From Ceratorhiza oryzae-sativae (Eukaryota > Basidiomycota > Agaricomycetes > Cantharellales > Ceratobasidiaceae): a stretch of 64,000 nucleotides of DNA. Below, one piece after another: positions 47,542 to 62,179 of this stretch (positions are counted from its first letter, which is position 1; each line of letters opens with the position of its first letter). The stretch spans positions 1 through 64,000 of the forward strand of contig JARWMV010000245.1 in the NCBI GenBank assembly GCA_030998015.1. The letters run 5' to 3'. The notes below the pieces were generated by a model. The model had not been told where the DNA came from, did not search any database, and saw nothing but the letters and a program-made list of their open reading frames with translations. A program made the position numbers and the translations under genes.

Positions 47542-48041
47542 TGGAGCCGTCGGATGGTGGTGGCTTCAACAGGATAAATTTCGATCGCTGACTAATCAAT
47601 ACGAACAGGCGAGGTACCCGTCCAACAATGGCATATCAACTTTATGTGCATTTTCGCCATTTTTTTCTCAACCATCCCCTTTCGGCCTTTCGGTATACAA
47701 TGTCGATTATTATCACGGTGACCGTGCGCCAAAGCCCTAGCACCTTGCAGCGCACCGAGGCAGATCCCAGGCTCACCGTTCCGCGTGAGCTTCGCCCAGC
47801 AATATCTCCCCACCGATAGCGCTTTCCCTTGCATGGTATAAGATAATAATTCTAGCCACCAAGACCTACTCCCAGAACGCCCCTCTTAGCAATAAACTCC
47901 AATCGAGTAGTTATCGAACTCGGAAGCGTCCTCGTTGAATTGGCAGTATTAGCAGTGTAGTACTATAGAAGTATACAATATCCGAGGATGCAAATATTGA
48001 TTTTATCGCATACATGACCAAACGGATGGTCAACATACAAC
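47542..48041. other. Intergenic between TTC27-like gene and kinase
   Basis: No gene was recognised. The left part is the 5' flank of the TTC27-like gene. Confidence 0.5.
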
Positions 48042-49570
48042 TCAGCCCATCCGGCAATACCCTTGAGATGCCCATGCGCTAGCTAAATAAAGACTGCATG
48101 CTTCGAAATAGTTTAAACTCACCCTGTTCCGAACAACTCCTGAACCGAGCCTCTCAAAAGGATCGTTTGCCCAACAACATGTCATTAGATCCCACAAGTC
48201 ATCTACTTCAGATAGCTCAAACGAGGGAAATACGCTTGGTCGCATTGGTCCCAGTTTCTTGATGACGACAGCGCTGTATATCCCCGCATCGTGTTTGTTG
48301 CCAAATAGTATTTCACCGGTGACAACCTCCTGCATGAAACATGTGAGAAAAACGACATCCAAATCACTAAACTGACGCACCAGTAGAGTCTGTTGTCCGC
48401 CTTCAAGTTAATCCTCAGCATTAATGAAGCGAATCAGCGTAAATACCATCCCTAGCGCATATACACCCGCTTCCCTGGTACGTATGACAGCACCTTCTAA
48501 TATATCCGGGGCCTGTGATGAACCAAGTTACTGTTTGGTAGTACCAGGGATTATCCGACACTCACTGCCCACCGCATAGAATACGTTATCTGACTTTTAG
48601 TCGCTGTGAACTCAATTGAGCTGGATTTCAGCTCTGTGCATCCGAAATCGGCTATCTTTGTTATGCCTTCAGTAGATATGAGCACGTTCGCCTATGAGGT
48701 ATGCGCAATTCTGGAGCTTGCGGACGAAACAGATCCCTCACCCCTTTAATGTCGCCGTGTATCTAAAAATGTCACCAAGTTCATTCAACGTAGCTAGTCG
48801 CTAAGGAAAAACTACTGTATCGTTCTCGTGCAAGTATGCCACCCCTTCGGCGATTCCATTGCACTCGGGTGAGAATGATTACTGCGCATAATACGATGAA
48901 AATCATCTGGGCTTACCAGAGAACGGTAGGATTATGCTCAATATACTGGGGTAACGTTCCTTTTTCCATCCAGGGAGATATCATCGCGATTTGGCCTCGA
49001 AACTGTGCCAGCCCTAATAGCTTCATCACGTCTTCATGGTCCAGGCGCGACCACGCGTATAGCTCGCGAGCAGCGTACTTTTCCCAAAAAGGAAGGAAGT
49101 GAATATTTAGACAAACTCGCGTAAAGCCCCCATTTGTGAAACGAACCTTCAAGACCTTGTGCCCATTTATCTCGTTCTGCTAGATATATAGCCTAGCACA
49201 TTTGATTGCCACTCGATCTCCGGTGACCATCGCCCCCCGATATATATCTCCAAAACCACCACCTGAAAATGGAAAGGTATCGCGCTCTTGTAAATCAAGC
49301 TGAACGCTTATATTGGGGCATTTATGACTGAATAGCACCGTGATGATCTCGGCGGCAGACCAATTGTAACAATACACCAATAGTGAGAGAATGCTACATG
49401 GGTACACTTTTCACGCACCATACTGCTGGATATAACCTCCACTGGAGCACCCGCGATACAGATAGGTTCGGGGTTGACTACTGAACCTGTCGGCGATGCT
49501 GGGAACTCGTCCGAATCACTTTCTTCTGTGCCAACCGTGAACCTCTCGATATCATGATACGCTAATAATA
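48042..49570 (-). CDS. Protein kinase, tyrosine-kinase-like type
   Basis: The kinase domain can be assembled from several minus-strand exons: SGGGFGDIYRGAMVTGDRVA and IKCARL (glycine loop and Lys), EKYAARELYAWSRLDHEDVM (alpha-C Glu), ISPWMEKGTLPQYI, CNGIAEGVAYLHEND, IHGDIKG (catalytic loop, Gly replacing Arg of HRD), ANVLISTEGITKIADFG, RWAAPDILEG (Asp for the Glu of APE), AGVYALGM, VTGEILFGNKHD and LMTCCWANDPFERL. It shares the HGD and GGFGD features with the decayed kinase at 39.5-40.8 kb, so the two are probably paralogues. Upstream exons (to about 49560, with an acidic Ser-rich stretch) and the C-terminal end are less certain. No WD40 repeats are attached. Confidence 0.65.
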
Positions 49571-50156
49571 GTTGATTGATTTTTTACGATTCATTCGGTA
49601 TATTATGACATGCCTGCGGGGTGCCTTTCCATAGCTAGCTCCTATCACACAGTTTCTTCCCAGTGTGTTCAAAATCTGTGGATTTTGGGCGAGGTCGGAA
49701 TCAAGATGTGATGCACAGCGGGAGCTCCAGGCACACCTCTCCCTAGTCTGCCCCCAAATAGCAGTAAACAGGTGAGTCACGTTTCCTCTCCAACTCTTTA
49801 CGGCTGGGTCTATCACAACCATGGTCGAATCTGAAAAGCTAAAAAGGAAAAAAACCTCGGACCCAGAATGGCACCATAACCAAGCTTTCGAACACTTTGG
49901 AGAAATTTGATACAGCATGAACAAAGAACAAAACGAAACAAAATTGATAGATATACGCAACAACCAAGCCCATTAAACGTGTCAGCAGAATAGTCAAACG
50001 ATATTTGACCAGCAAATTGATGGAGCGGAGGCGAGGAACGTTAAGGATAGTGGGATGTGTGCAAAAAAGAGATGATCGGGGAAAGACAAGGAAAGACACG
50101 GGTCTGACAAACTAGGGGAAAGACATTTTATACCAAGAAAAGCAGGATCCAAGAAC
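49571..50156. other. Intergenic, no gene seen
   Basis: 3' flank of the Boi-like gene and 5' flank of the kinase. No domain was recognised in the open stretches. Confidence 0.45.
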
Positions 50157-53100
50157 TTAATACGAGGTGATACCCATCCATGGCCCACTAGCCACTGTCT
50201 GCTTCTGCCTCACCCCAACTCGACGTTTCTCATCCCAGATCTTAAGGCTCCTCACAAGCTGAGCAATCTTCTCGCCGTTTCCGTTTCGGACGTCATTGAT
50301 GCTGACGGCACCCATGCGAACGTCGTTGTCGAGCAAAAAGTCGAAAAGCTTGAACAGGCCGTCGAGACGATCGTCACCTGGTCCCCGAGGGAACGCCGAG
50401 TCGGGCACGCCCGAGTCTGTCTCCTTGATGGCCTCGGCGAGACGGAACAAAATCAGACCGCTTGCCATAGAAGACGACAAGTCCTCGGCCAACGGGCATG
50501 TGGGAGGAATTCTGGAGTTGACCCACTCCAACAAGCTCTGCTCTTCACTCTGTTCCGCAAAATCAGTCCACAATTCAACATCCATGCCGATCAGGACTCA
50601 CCGAGAGCGCGCTTGTACGGCTAACAGTCTTGCTCATCCCTGGCCTCATCTCCCTCGACGGCCGGGTTGGTGCCATACTCGACCGCTCAGTCTCGGCCAT
50701 ACTCATCCGGCCGTTGTACCCCTTGTTGTTACCGTACCCAGCCGAATCGCCGTTGTACCCATTCGCTCCATCATTGTACGTGCTCTGACGCCCGTCATTG
50801 AATCCGCTCTGCCTCGGCTCGTTGAATCCAGACCCGGCTGTCGACTGACGCGAATCAAACGTCGGCTGCTGTCCGTTTTCGACAAAGAACGAGTTCATCC
50901 GATGCTGGTCAGCCGGCTCCCGCGGTGGCGGTCCACTTTCGGGTAAGCCCATCAGGATCCTTGCGTCCCGACTCGAGAGCTGGTTCGGATTCTCGCGGCG
51001 AGCGGCACGTTGGGCTGCCTCGCGTTCGCTTGGGGAAGGTGGACGGGGCGCCGGGTTCATCTGTTGAGCGACGGCGAGAGGGATAGTGGGGATATTGCAT
51101 GAGGAACGAACAGGATCTATGAAACTCAATTAGTATTTCATTCCCATAGCTCAACAAAAACAACATACCGCTAAAGTTCCTCGCAATCGTAGCCTTCATC
51201 AACGCCTTCATCCACTCTCGCACCACGACCTGCTCCTCAGAGCTGAAGAAATGGGGTTTGAGCGTATCGTGGATGATCCTGAACCCATAGTGGCCAGGGT
51301 TGACGTTTTCGTCCGCTATAACTTTATATCCGGTGATGTTGATATAGCCTTTGATCTTTGTTTCCTGCAAAGAAGTATTATCAGTCAACACGTTACCAAA
51401 ATGCGAAGCCAATACACACCGTTCGGCTCCTCAGGTAATAGAGATGCGGCCCCTTCAGCACGAAATACCGCAACTTCCACGAATTGTATCGATCGCCCTT
51501 TTTCCTCATCCAGCCGTTATAATCTGGCTCGCCAATCTGATCAACGGCTCGCTCGCCGGGCTTGAGCCCAGGAACAGTCTGGGTGCTCGAGCTCCGGCCG
51601 GCCGCGCTCAACGTTCGCTGAGGCGTCTGAGGGCTAAGCGCACGCGGCGGGATTTGAGGAGATAGATTCCGTTGAGCCATGACTGGCGAGAGACCTGCGT
51701 TGGACTTTACACCACCAACGGGTCCGGAAATCGTACGTTTGCGGGCTTCGGTATCCACAGTGACTGGTGATACGGGTGGCATCGACGGTCGGTCCTTGGC
51801 CTTTCGCTGTGACCCAGAGCCCATATACAGCCTCGAGAGGGATCGATGCGAACGCTCTTCGGGCGTAACAGAAGGTGCATCTCCACTGCTACGAAAACAA
51901 TCAATCTCTGGCCAATAGCTATCAGAAAAACGAACGCACGTAGAATATCTGGGTGCAGGCTTCCTCCCTTTGCCCAACGCAGTGCCAAAAATACTCAACC
52001 GATCCTTGGTGGTAGTTGAAGCGGCATCGATGCTCTTTTTGCCTCTCGAATGGCCGCTGACCACACTCCCTTCGTCCTTTTCCTTTTTCGGCGTGCTGAG
52101 CTTGTCCTTTTCGCGTTTGAAAGAGGGGCTCGGAGGGAAGCTCGAAATTGGAGTGGATCCAGATTCGCTGGGCTCAGTCTTGGTGGTGGTAGGGGTTTGA
52201 GCATCGAAGAATTGTTTGCTCTTGGCAATGTCGGGTTTCCGAGAGGCTTCGCCCTGTCAATTCACCCTGATCAACATCTGGATAATTCATAGAAGATTGC
52301 CATTCACCTCGCTCAGTACACCGCGCTCGCTATTTCCGCTATTCTCCCTTTCTCGGTTCGGGTTCCATAGCTGCCTTGTCGCAAGTGCACCATCGCTCGG
52401 CGAAAGAATCAACGAAGTTGGCCGATTCTATCAAATCGACGCCAATCAACTTCATTTCTTACCAACCGAAAAATGAGTGAGACTCACCCCGTTCCCATTC
52501 CTAACCCTCAACCTTGATTCGTCTTCGCGGTCCTTGCCCGCAGGCGTCCCTGGGCGACTCGAACTCCATCCAGCCGAACTCCTGGCGGCCTGGCCCGTGA
52601 ACCTAGGCACGTCCGTCTCTGTCCCACTACCCTTTTCCTTTTCCTTCTCTTTTTCGCCCCCGTTCTTCAGCTCGGTAATCGCCTTGATCAGCCTTGTCCG
52701 TTTACCAAATGCGGTGATTCCGAGTTCGTCCTTGAGCGTCGCGCCGTCCAGCTCGAGAAGAACGTCTCCGGTGATATCGTTTTCGGTAAACGCCTTGCGC
52801 ACGTCTTGATCGAATCCCTTGGCTGTCAGCCAAGCGAGCACGTGGGCGAGAGTCCACTGGGCGGTCGGGAGGCTCGCATAATCATCGCCTTGAGGAGGAT
52901 AGACCGACGGGGCCTCCGAGTTGACACTTGCCTGCCTGAATCGAGCACTCGTAGGGCTCAAGCTCTGGCTCTGAGCAGCAGCGATTCCGCTAGCGCTGGT
53001 TGCGGGCGAGGGCAGGCCCATCACGCTCGCACCGGTGTTTGTATACTTGCGCGATGCGGTGTAAGGGCTGGCGGTAGTATCTTTGTGGGTAGATGTTGCA

Positions 53101-54571
53101 AGACCATAGTCCTTGGCGTTGGACGGCGCCGGGCTCGAGACCTCCTTCTGGTTGGGGGCCGGGCCGGAAAACATGTTGAAGTTCTTGGGTGAGGGGCTGC
53201 GTGCCTCTTTGGCCGATTTGTTGACCGGTGGGGCAGGAAGCTCGCTCGTAGGTGGGGGATAGGGCGAGCTCGAACGGCGATCGACGTATCGGTTCGAGTT
53301 GAAGCTCAGCACAGACGGAGCAGGGGAACGGGATAGCGTTGGGGTTACGGGCGTAGGAAGCGATACATTCGAGGGCGCAGGCTGGGTGTGTGACTGTATA
53401 CCGAATCAGCCTTGATCAAACGTAAAATAGAAAAAAGCGCATACCACGGGGGAGGAGGACCTGACTGCCGGCGAGGCTGACCTGACTGCAGGGGACGCTG
53501 ATCGGATCGCAGGCGAGGCAGACCGCAAACCGGGCGATGCAGATCGGAGTGCGGCGGCCAGGGACTGAGCCGGGCCAAACGAGGCGACGAGGGCGAGGCC
53601 GGAGCGGGGGAAGCGGGAAGCGGGGCAGCGGCCGCCTGGACCAGGACCTGAGACCTGGACGCAGGCAGCTCGAACGGAGGGAGGTGATTGTCGTCCGAGG
53701 GCGGGATCACAGGCGAGTGGTCGGGGCTATCTACAACCGGCTCAGGCTTGAGCGGCGATGTCGGTTGCGCAATGGGAGGAGAGGCCGCGCGTGGAGTCTG
53801 GGAACGCAGGGGGCTCGTCTGTGTCCGGAACGAGGTCGCAGTCGCGGTTGGGGGCGGACTCGCGCTCCGGTCGGGGCTCGAGGGCGAGGGAATGACGTAT
53901 TGAGGTGACTTGGCCCGGAACGTGTTGGCGGTCATGGGTGGGGATTGGGCGCGGGCGAGCAGGTCGTTGCCGCGCACATGGTCCTCCTCGTCGGGCTCGC
54001 TCTCGTCGCTCATCTCGAGTGGGATGGGCGGAGGGGGCGCAAGCTGGTCCGAGTTGCGCGCAGCCGCAGCCGCGAGCGCAGACCGGGCATTCCGATGCCA
54101 AGCGCCGCCGTCCTCGTCGTCGGCGTCGGGCTCAGACTCGGAACCGCCCCCGGTCCGCGTCGAGGCAAAGGAAAACGAGCGCGAGGCGCCGTCGACGCCG
54201 TTGCGCACGCCCAGCTGCTCGATCGCGGCCTGTACGTCTGTCAACGTCGCCGCCATCGAGTCGTTCGCACCAGCCGCCGCAGGCTTGTTCCCACCGTTCT
54301 TCGGCTTGTCGTCTTCGGCGTCGCTCACATCGGGCTCCTCGGCAAGCGCATGGAGCGGGGCGCCGTGGGTGAGCTGCGGCGGGTCGCGGCTGGTGTAGGC
54401 TTCAGGAAAGAGGCCGACCTTGCCGGACGGATCGCGCCCCTGCCACCAACCGTCGCCGTAGAGCTCGTCCTTTTCGACGACCTCGATGCGGTCCCCAGCG
54501 CGGAACGCGATCTCGTCGTCGTGCTCGGGGGTAAAGTCGTGCAGGGCCCACACGTACATCGTGTCGCCCAT
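50157..54571 (-). CDS. Boi-type polarity protein: SH3-SAM-PH plus C-terminal CH-like domain
   Basis: Signalling scaffold of the Boi1/Boi2 kind (polarised growth, membrane-associated). In order: an SH3 domain right after the start (YVWALHDFTPEHDDEIAFRA, GDGWWQGRDPSGKVGLFP); a long Ser/Pro-rich linker with repeated RSASPA units; a SAM domain (WTLAHVLAWLTAKGFDQDVR, GDVLLELDGATLKDELGI); a further Ser/Lys-rich linker; a PH domain (YNGWMRKKGDRYNSWKLRYF, KGYINITGYKV, FFSSEEQVVVREWMKALMKA); a Gln/Asn/Gly-rich part; and a C-terminal calponin-homology-like module (LLEWVNSRIPPTCPLAEDL, DGLFKLFDFLLDNDVRMG). Introns splice in frame, but one frame break lies near 53575-53580 in the RSASP region. The start at 54571 (MGDTMYVW) has a good context; an ATG at 54607 is an alternative. 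Confidence 0.85.
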
Positions 54572-55167
54572 GGTCGTCGTCGTCGGGCGCAGGATTTGCG
54601 GCCGCATCAACACCAGGGTCCCTATTATGTCATCCGCCTCGCTCTAGGCGTCATGCACATCCCACGACTCGGGCTCGTCTGCATGATCCGCAGCACCGTT
54701 GAGCGCCGCCTGCCCTCGACCTCGATGGCACGCACCACTGAACGTTATGTATGTATCCAAAAAAAAATGTGGCCTGCGCTTGATCACGCCACCCGCTTTT
54801 CAGCCAGAGATGCCCTCGGTTGCCACCGCCCAACACGCCCTCCAACACGCCCCTGCCGCACGGATTTCCCAGCCCTCATTTCGCAATGTCCCTAACCAGG
54901 AACACATACACGAGCGCTATACTATTTTTGCTACATCCCTCGTTTCTATCTTCCGGTAGAACATCTTCTCGGGGCTTTAGACGTCTACATTTGATATAAT
55001 CAATCCACGGCTGTTCGCTTCAGACCGTTCGCCTGATGTTCCGAGTCGAGGCAGTTGTCAACACGAATTCCGACATGCGGACAAAGTAATTTCATTCATT
55101 CATTTTACAAATACCAGCTCGCGCATACATTCCACTTGATCGCAACGAAACCCGCCCTTACCTTGAC
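54572..55167. other. Intergenic between THI4 and the Boi-like gene
   Basis: Tail of THI4 (minus) and the 5' flank of the Boi-like gene. No separate gene was recognised. Confidence 0.5.
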
Positions 55168-56733
<1,566 letters not shown>

Positions 56734-58662
56734 TTTATTGTGACTTGAGCAATTGATTTTCCAGTGAGGATGGTCCTTCAAAACAAAGTATCCACAGTTT
56801 ATATACCCCCCAAGGACACTCAACGAGTATCCGGTGTAGCATGCGGACAAGAGATCGAAGATCGATAGTGAGTGAGATTGGAGCTCAGCGTGAGAGCGTC
56901 GCATGGGATTGGTCGCCCAGAGTGGCGAGAGAACTACCGAACGAGAGAGAAGTCGATGACGACGAGGAGATAGGGAGAAAGAAGGCCATAATTTTTGGGT
57001 GGGACTCGAGCGGAAAGCACATAATCTCGCCTGAAGAAATCGGCGAAGAACGTGCCGGTAATCAGGGAGTTACAGCTGTAGCGATAAAAGCGATATGCTT
57101 AAGCGTAAGCCATGATTGAAACATGTATCCCATTGCCCCCACTACCCACCATACACAAAAAAAAATCAAACCTATAAGCTATGCTTATTCGGAGATGAGC
57201 CTAATGAAAGCGCGTAATCCCGAGAGAAGGGTCTGATAAAATGGACATGGCAAGCCCCAGGTGAGAGCAGTTTGATAGATAGCGCATAATGTGCCTATCG
57301 TATGGCACGGGGAGAGGCCTGCGGTATTGTATCTTGATGATATTAAACGTAATTCATATGAGGGAAAGTAGGATATTCACCCAGCGCTGAACTCGGTCTG
57401 TTTGTCCATACCGATCTCATTAACCAAGGTGCATATAGTATATCGGGTCACTACTCATTCTAGAGCTCAACTTGAGAATATCAGGGCGAACTCCTTTCTA
57501 TTTTCTATTTTTATAATTTCGTAGAGACAAGTGTTGGCATTGAGTATCCCGCCTAGACCTTCATGTTAAGCAGCCAGGGGAACAACTTTGTCGTCGGTCC
57601 GAAGGATTCCATTGACCTGCTGATGAGACCAAGTTGTAAATGCCCAACTCGACTATTGAGTGTTCCGGGAACCAACCGAGTCTCGCCAACTCTACGGAGT
57701 CGCACTACCTATCCCGTCGAGCCAATCGATATGTTACACCCCTGGTTTGGAGAGACGTTGAATTGAAATACCTTTTGCTAACAATCCGGAGGGCGAGATG
57801 CGTTGAAGTCAAATTCCCCGAAAGTTCCCTCGACAGTCCCTCTTGCGTTGACATTTGTACCGATGAGAGTCAGCCATTTTTACAATGTGTAAGTATATTC
57901 CAATTTGTGCCAAGTTTCACATCTCAATGATAATAAAATTTGACTTCCACTTGTAATCGACGCCACACGGTTCAATCTCCATTCCCCCTACATGATGAAA
58001 TTGACAGCTTCTTGCCCATATGTGGTCAATTTGCCCAAATCACCAAGCAGCTGGGTCCTGTCATTGCCACAACCCCTGTTACCAAATCTGCAGAGCTTGG
58101 TGGTGTGTCCTGCAGTTGGGTGTGATGCACCCCAAGGTCAGTTCGAATGGTTGTTTCCCCTCTTTCATTCTGGGTTGCTAAACAAACATGCTAGTAATCA
58201 TTTTATTTTTATCGTATTTATTCGGTCCACTCATCACGCGGCTATCTAAGACATTTCCAAGATTATGTGGTATAGGAGATCGCTGCTAGTCAAGATACAA
58301 TCCTCGTAGCATATATTTGCATGACCCATAAAAGTAAGATAGGATAGGATAGGATATTGAATCCGTGACAGAGAGTCGGCGAAATCGTGCGGGATTAAAG
58401 GGTAAAACTAGGATAGATTGAAGCGTAAAATCTTCATTGCGCTTGAAAGAGGCCGTTCCGGGTGGATGGCGCCCACTATTACATCCGTTTTACGCTACCA
58501 CTGCGATGCGAAGATTGTATTGAGCCATATACAGTACGACTGAATAAATCGAGGCGTGTATATGGAGATACATTGCTGTGAAAGCATGGCGCCTCTGTAT
58601 GCCCACATTGTCCCATTTTGGGGGAGCGCGTGGTGAGCGCATTTTGAGATTACAGCAGTGTT
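56734..58662. other. THI4 upstream region and intergenic DNA, no gene seen
   Basis: The THI4 TATA box is at 56798-56805. A short (aggat)n tract lies near 58339-58358. Open stretches at 57563-57930 and 57992-58249 show no recognisable domain. Confidence 0.45.
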
Positions 58663-58914
58663 CTAATTGACGTCAGCGTTGGCAAAAGATCGAGAGGCGG
58701 TGTGGAGCATGTCATAATGCTCTTTTGGCTGTGGAGGCTCGTTGCCGGCCACGATTTTGTACATCACATTTGGGCTCCTTTTGGTATAGCTGACCCTGAA
58801 TCTACCCCACTCCTGAAAACGTGCATTTAGTGGGACTATAGAGGTGGTGCAAGCGATAAATGTCGGAAACACGGATATACGCGAACGACATGCGTGACTG
58901 TACCGGCGGCCCAT
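58663..58914 (-). CDS. Small uncharacterised protein, two exons
   Basis: Exon 1 starts at the ATG at 58914 (MGRRYSHACRSRIS). A GT-AG intron ending ttttcag joins in frame to EWGRFRVSYTKRSPNVMYKI, and the protein ends SRSFANADVN at a stop at 58663, for about 63 residues. I do not recognise it. The basic, Tyr-rich N-terminal part and small size would fit a mitochondrial or ribosomal accessory protein, but that is a guess. Another upstream start is possible if a further exon exists. Confidence 0.35.
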   Translation of the reverse strand: MGRRYSHACRSRISVFPTFIACTTSIVPLNARFQEWGRFRVSYTKRSPNVMYKIVAGNEPPQPKEHYDMLHTASRSFANADVN

Positions 58915-59703
58915 GATCGCGTTCAACAGGTTAAAGGAGAGGCCTAAACCATATGCCCTTTCCACTAACTGTACACTCACCCCCAGGGGGTGCGTGCGTC
59001 TGCGCAGATCGCTCACGCGTCCGCCTCAGCTTCTGGCGACTGCCCACGTGAACCATTTGCGTATATTCTACCGTAATGCGCATATCTACGTACGCGCTCG
59101 ATCGATTTTGTTCTTTATTTTCATTTTGCTCTTTCATTTGTTCCCTTTCGTTTTGTTTCCGTCCTGCACAGTGCCCATCGATGTTTACAAGTCGCACCGC
59201 TCAATACCAGTCCTGAAATTGAGCATGTATGTTACTTCTATTTGCTTGGAAGAACGAGACCGACGACCTGGACTGGCGCGCATAATTTGTTGCCACCATC
59301 AACTTCCAAATGAGGCCAATAGTGCGGTAGCTTACCTAATATTCGCACGACCTAATTTTAACCAAAACAAACACAGATGATCCTGAGTCGGGAACAAGTC
59401 GGAGCTCATAGAACAACACAGAACATTCCGGCTAGACCACGTCACCAGGGATCATGCTCCACTTGAATCGCACGGATCAAAAATAAAAGACTATCGTTAT
59501 TGGGGAGAACGTTGCAACAGAATAGAAATGATAACATCCGAACTCGAAACACGATCTCGGGAAGAACTACGAGGACGGCTAACGAGAGAAACAATAAGAG
59601 AACACTCAAAACTCAACGTCTACCACACGTCGCGCTCTGCATTCACGCGGTAGAACGCAAAGAGATTGAACGGTGGGATTCAAACGAAGAACAAATAGGC
59701 CGC
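58915..59703. other. Intergenic, no gene seen
   Basis: No recognisable frame. The right part is the 3' flank of the 14-3-3 gene. Confidence 0.45.
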
Positions 59704-60674
59704 CTATGGCTTGGCACCTTCCTCCGCATCGGCTGGTGCGTCGTCCTTGGCATCTGCGGGCTTGTCAGCCGAGTCTTGCATGTCCGAGGTCCACAGGGTC
59801 AGGTTGTCACGCAGCAATTGCATGATCAGCGTGGAGTCCTTGTAGCTCTCCTCGGACAGAGTGTCAAGCTCCGCAATAGCATCGTCAAACGCCTGCTTGG
59901 CCAGATGGCATGCACGGTCAGGCGAGTTGAGGATCTCGTAGTAAAAGACGGAAAAGTTGAGCGCGAGCCCGAGACGGATGGGGTGGGTGGGCGGCAGCTC
60001 GGTGACGGCAACATCAGACGCGGCCTTGTAAGCCTCGAGCGACTTGTCGGCGCTGTCCTTTCGCTTGTCACCAGTGGCAAACTCGGCGAGGTAGCGGTGG
60101 TAGTCGCCCATCCTGGCGAAATCAAATTCAAGATCAGCGACGCGTGTCACGTGAAGATCGTGGTTTAGGGGCTTCTCACATCTTGTGGTAGAAGACCTTG
60201 GACTCGCCAGAAGCGGCCGAAGGGATGAGGTGCTTGTCGAGAACGTCGAGAATGTCCTCGCAGATCTTCGCGAGCTCACCCTCAATCTTCTCGCGGTAGC
60301 CCTTGATCATGGTGACCTAAAAGAGGCGCGCCTGGTTAGGCCAGAGGACGAGGCGTGAAGGCGAAAAACACGGACCTGGGCGTCGTTGCCCTTGGACTCC
60401 TCCTTCTGCTCGATCGACGAGACAATGCGCCAAGAAGCGCGGCGGGCACCAATGACGTTCTTGTACGCGACCGACAGGAGATTGCGCTCCTCGACGGTGA
60501 GCTCCTGGTCGGACGACGCGACGCGCTTCATGTTCTCGACCATTTCTGTGTGATTCAAGTGGTGTGAGCGGGCAACCACGCGTCGAGTGGTAGATCAGTG
60601 CACGCACCCTCGTAGCGTTCGGCCTGCTCTGCGAGCTTGGCAAGGTAGACAGAGTCCTCACGCGAGTCGGCCAT
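59704..60674 (-). CDS. 14-3-3 protein
   Basis: Phosphoserine/threonine-binding adaptor that dimerises and regulates many signalling partners in the cytosol. Exon 1 begins [20 protein letters not shown]. After an intron in the Glu codon, [20 protein letters not shown] continues the family signature region, followed by [20 protein letters not shown] (14-3-3 signature 1), a second intron, [20 protein letters not shown], a third intron after KVFYHKM, then [40 protein letters not shown] and [20 protein letters not shown], and signature 2, [16 protein letters not shown]. The C-terminal tail is acidic and Ala-rich. The frame is intact and about 255 residues long, as expected. A TATATAA box at 60848-60854 is about 174 bp upstream of the ATG. 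Confidence 0.95.
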
Positions 60675-62179
60675 CTGCAGCGACACGTTAGTGGGGCGCA
60701 CGACGCGAAAACGCGAGTAACGCACTGTGATTAGATGTACGGTGGTGTTTGGGAGGGGTAGACTGGCGACAGAGGCGAGTGAGACGACGTGGACGGAGGG
60801 AGACGGGGTGACGTTGAAGATGGGAGGGCGGACCAGGCGCACACGGGTTATATACACTCGCTGCTGAGCAGGAACAAACCAGGTGGGTACAGGGCGATTT
60901 CGCCCCGTTTTGCATCCGAAACCCATAACCCAGTCGCAAGCGCCGGGCGGTACCGGCCCCGCGCACCCGGACCCTGCAAGCGCCGAGCTGCTGCGCTGGG
61001 GCCGACACCGATGCTGTGCGCGGCCTGACATTTGTATGTGCCCTAACCCAGGCTGCCCAGAACCCTCCCCCAACGCGCGCGAGATCCCGCCAGCGCCCGG
61101 GCGGAACTGGCCAATCGCGGTGTGCCCTACTCACGATGTATGCGCGTCATCAAACAGACCACGGCTATATCGCTCGGCCCCCCGCCGCTGCCCTCGCGCG
61201 CCGGGGAGCCCGGCAGATCCACCCGCGACGCTGCCCAACGCGGGTGTCTCCACATAGCGACGCCACCCTGCGTTGTCGCTGGCAACGTCGACCGACGGCC
61301 CAGTGCACATCGCCTTGCCATATCCATGTCGCGTGACGTAACGCTTATCCCTCAGCCTCTCGACGATCATTCCATCGCATTCCTTGACAACCAGGCCTCG
61401 ACCTGTCGTCATCCGCACGTGACCCGGCCGAGCTTAATAGTACCGCATGCACATTGCTCTGAGAAATCCACGTTGGTGTTCCAGTCGGTGAGCAAAGTCG
61501 CGACAAGACCATAGCGCTCCATGTGGCAGATCAACGCCATATGCGTATCAAGGGGATTGATCCATAATCCCCTCGGAGCGACTATTGTGGGCGTGTCTCT
61601 CGTGCATGCTCACGGTTGACATGTACACCGATTCAAACGTGTCGCTCCGAACCAACAACCAGGCACTAACCTGCCTATTCATCAGACCACTCGTGTCTGT
61701 CGAATCGTCGTGACAGCCAATCCCCAAACAGCACACTCAATGTTGTCATGGCCGTGGCGACGCGAGCGCACAGCCGACGCACCCATACGCACTGGGCGTA
61801 ATGCCGATCAGTTAGTCAAAATAGTCTTTATCGTGATCCCGATCTGAGAACACGACATGATCGGTCCACCCCGGGTTCGAGGGGGTCAAGCCGATAACAC
61901 CCCCCCTATCTGGCGTGCAATTTAGGGATTTAATGGAGGCGATGAAACAACAGGCCATAATGGGTATTATTGGTAATCCCACTTTTGGCTTGCGGAGAAT
62001 CCTAGATGTGCTGATCCCAGCGTCAAAAATCGGCTTGTTACCGGGCGAGGAGCGAAATGAGTATTAGCTGGTATTAGATACGGAGAAAGCTAGTGACATG
62101 TCTTTAAATAAAGCTGAATCCCGCGTCAATGGGAATGAGACATGGGAACACAGCAATGATCTGGTCAAGCAATAATTTC
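60675..62179. other. 14-3-3 promoter side and intergenic DNA
   Basis: A GC-rich region with TATATAA (60848-60854, minus) and no recognisable protein. Open stretches here overlap in several frames and show biased composition only. Confidence 0.5.

Noticed and set aside
53537..54895. Plus-strand Arg/Gly-rich open frames over the Boi-like gene
   Set aside because: The composition is a complement of the Ser/Pro/Glu-rich coding strand. No domain or start context was seen.
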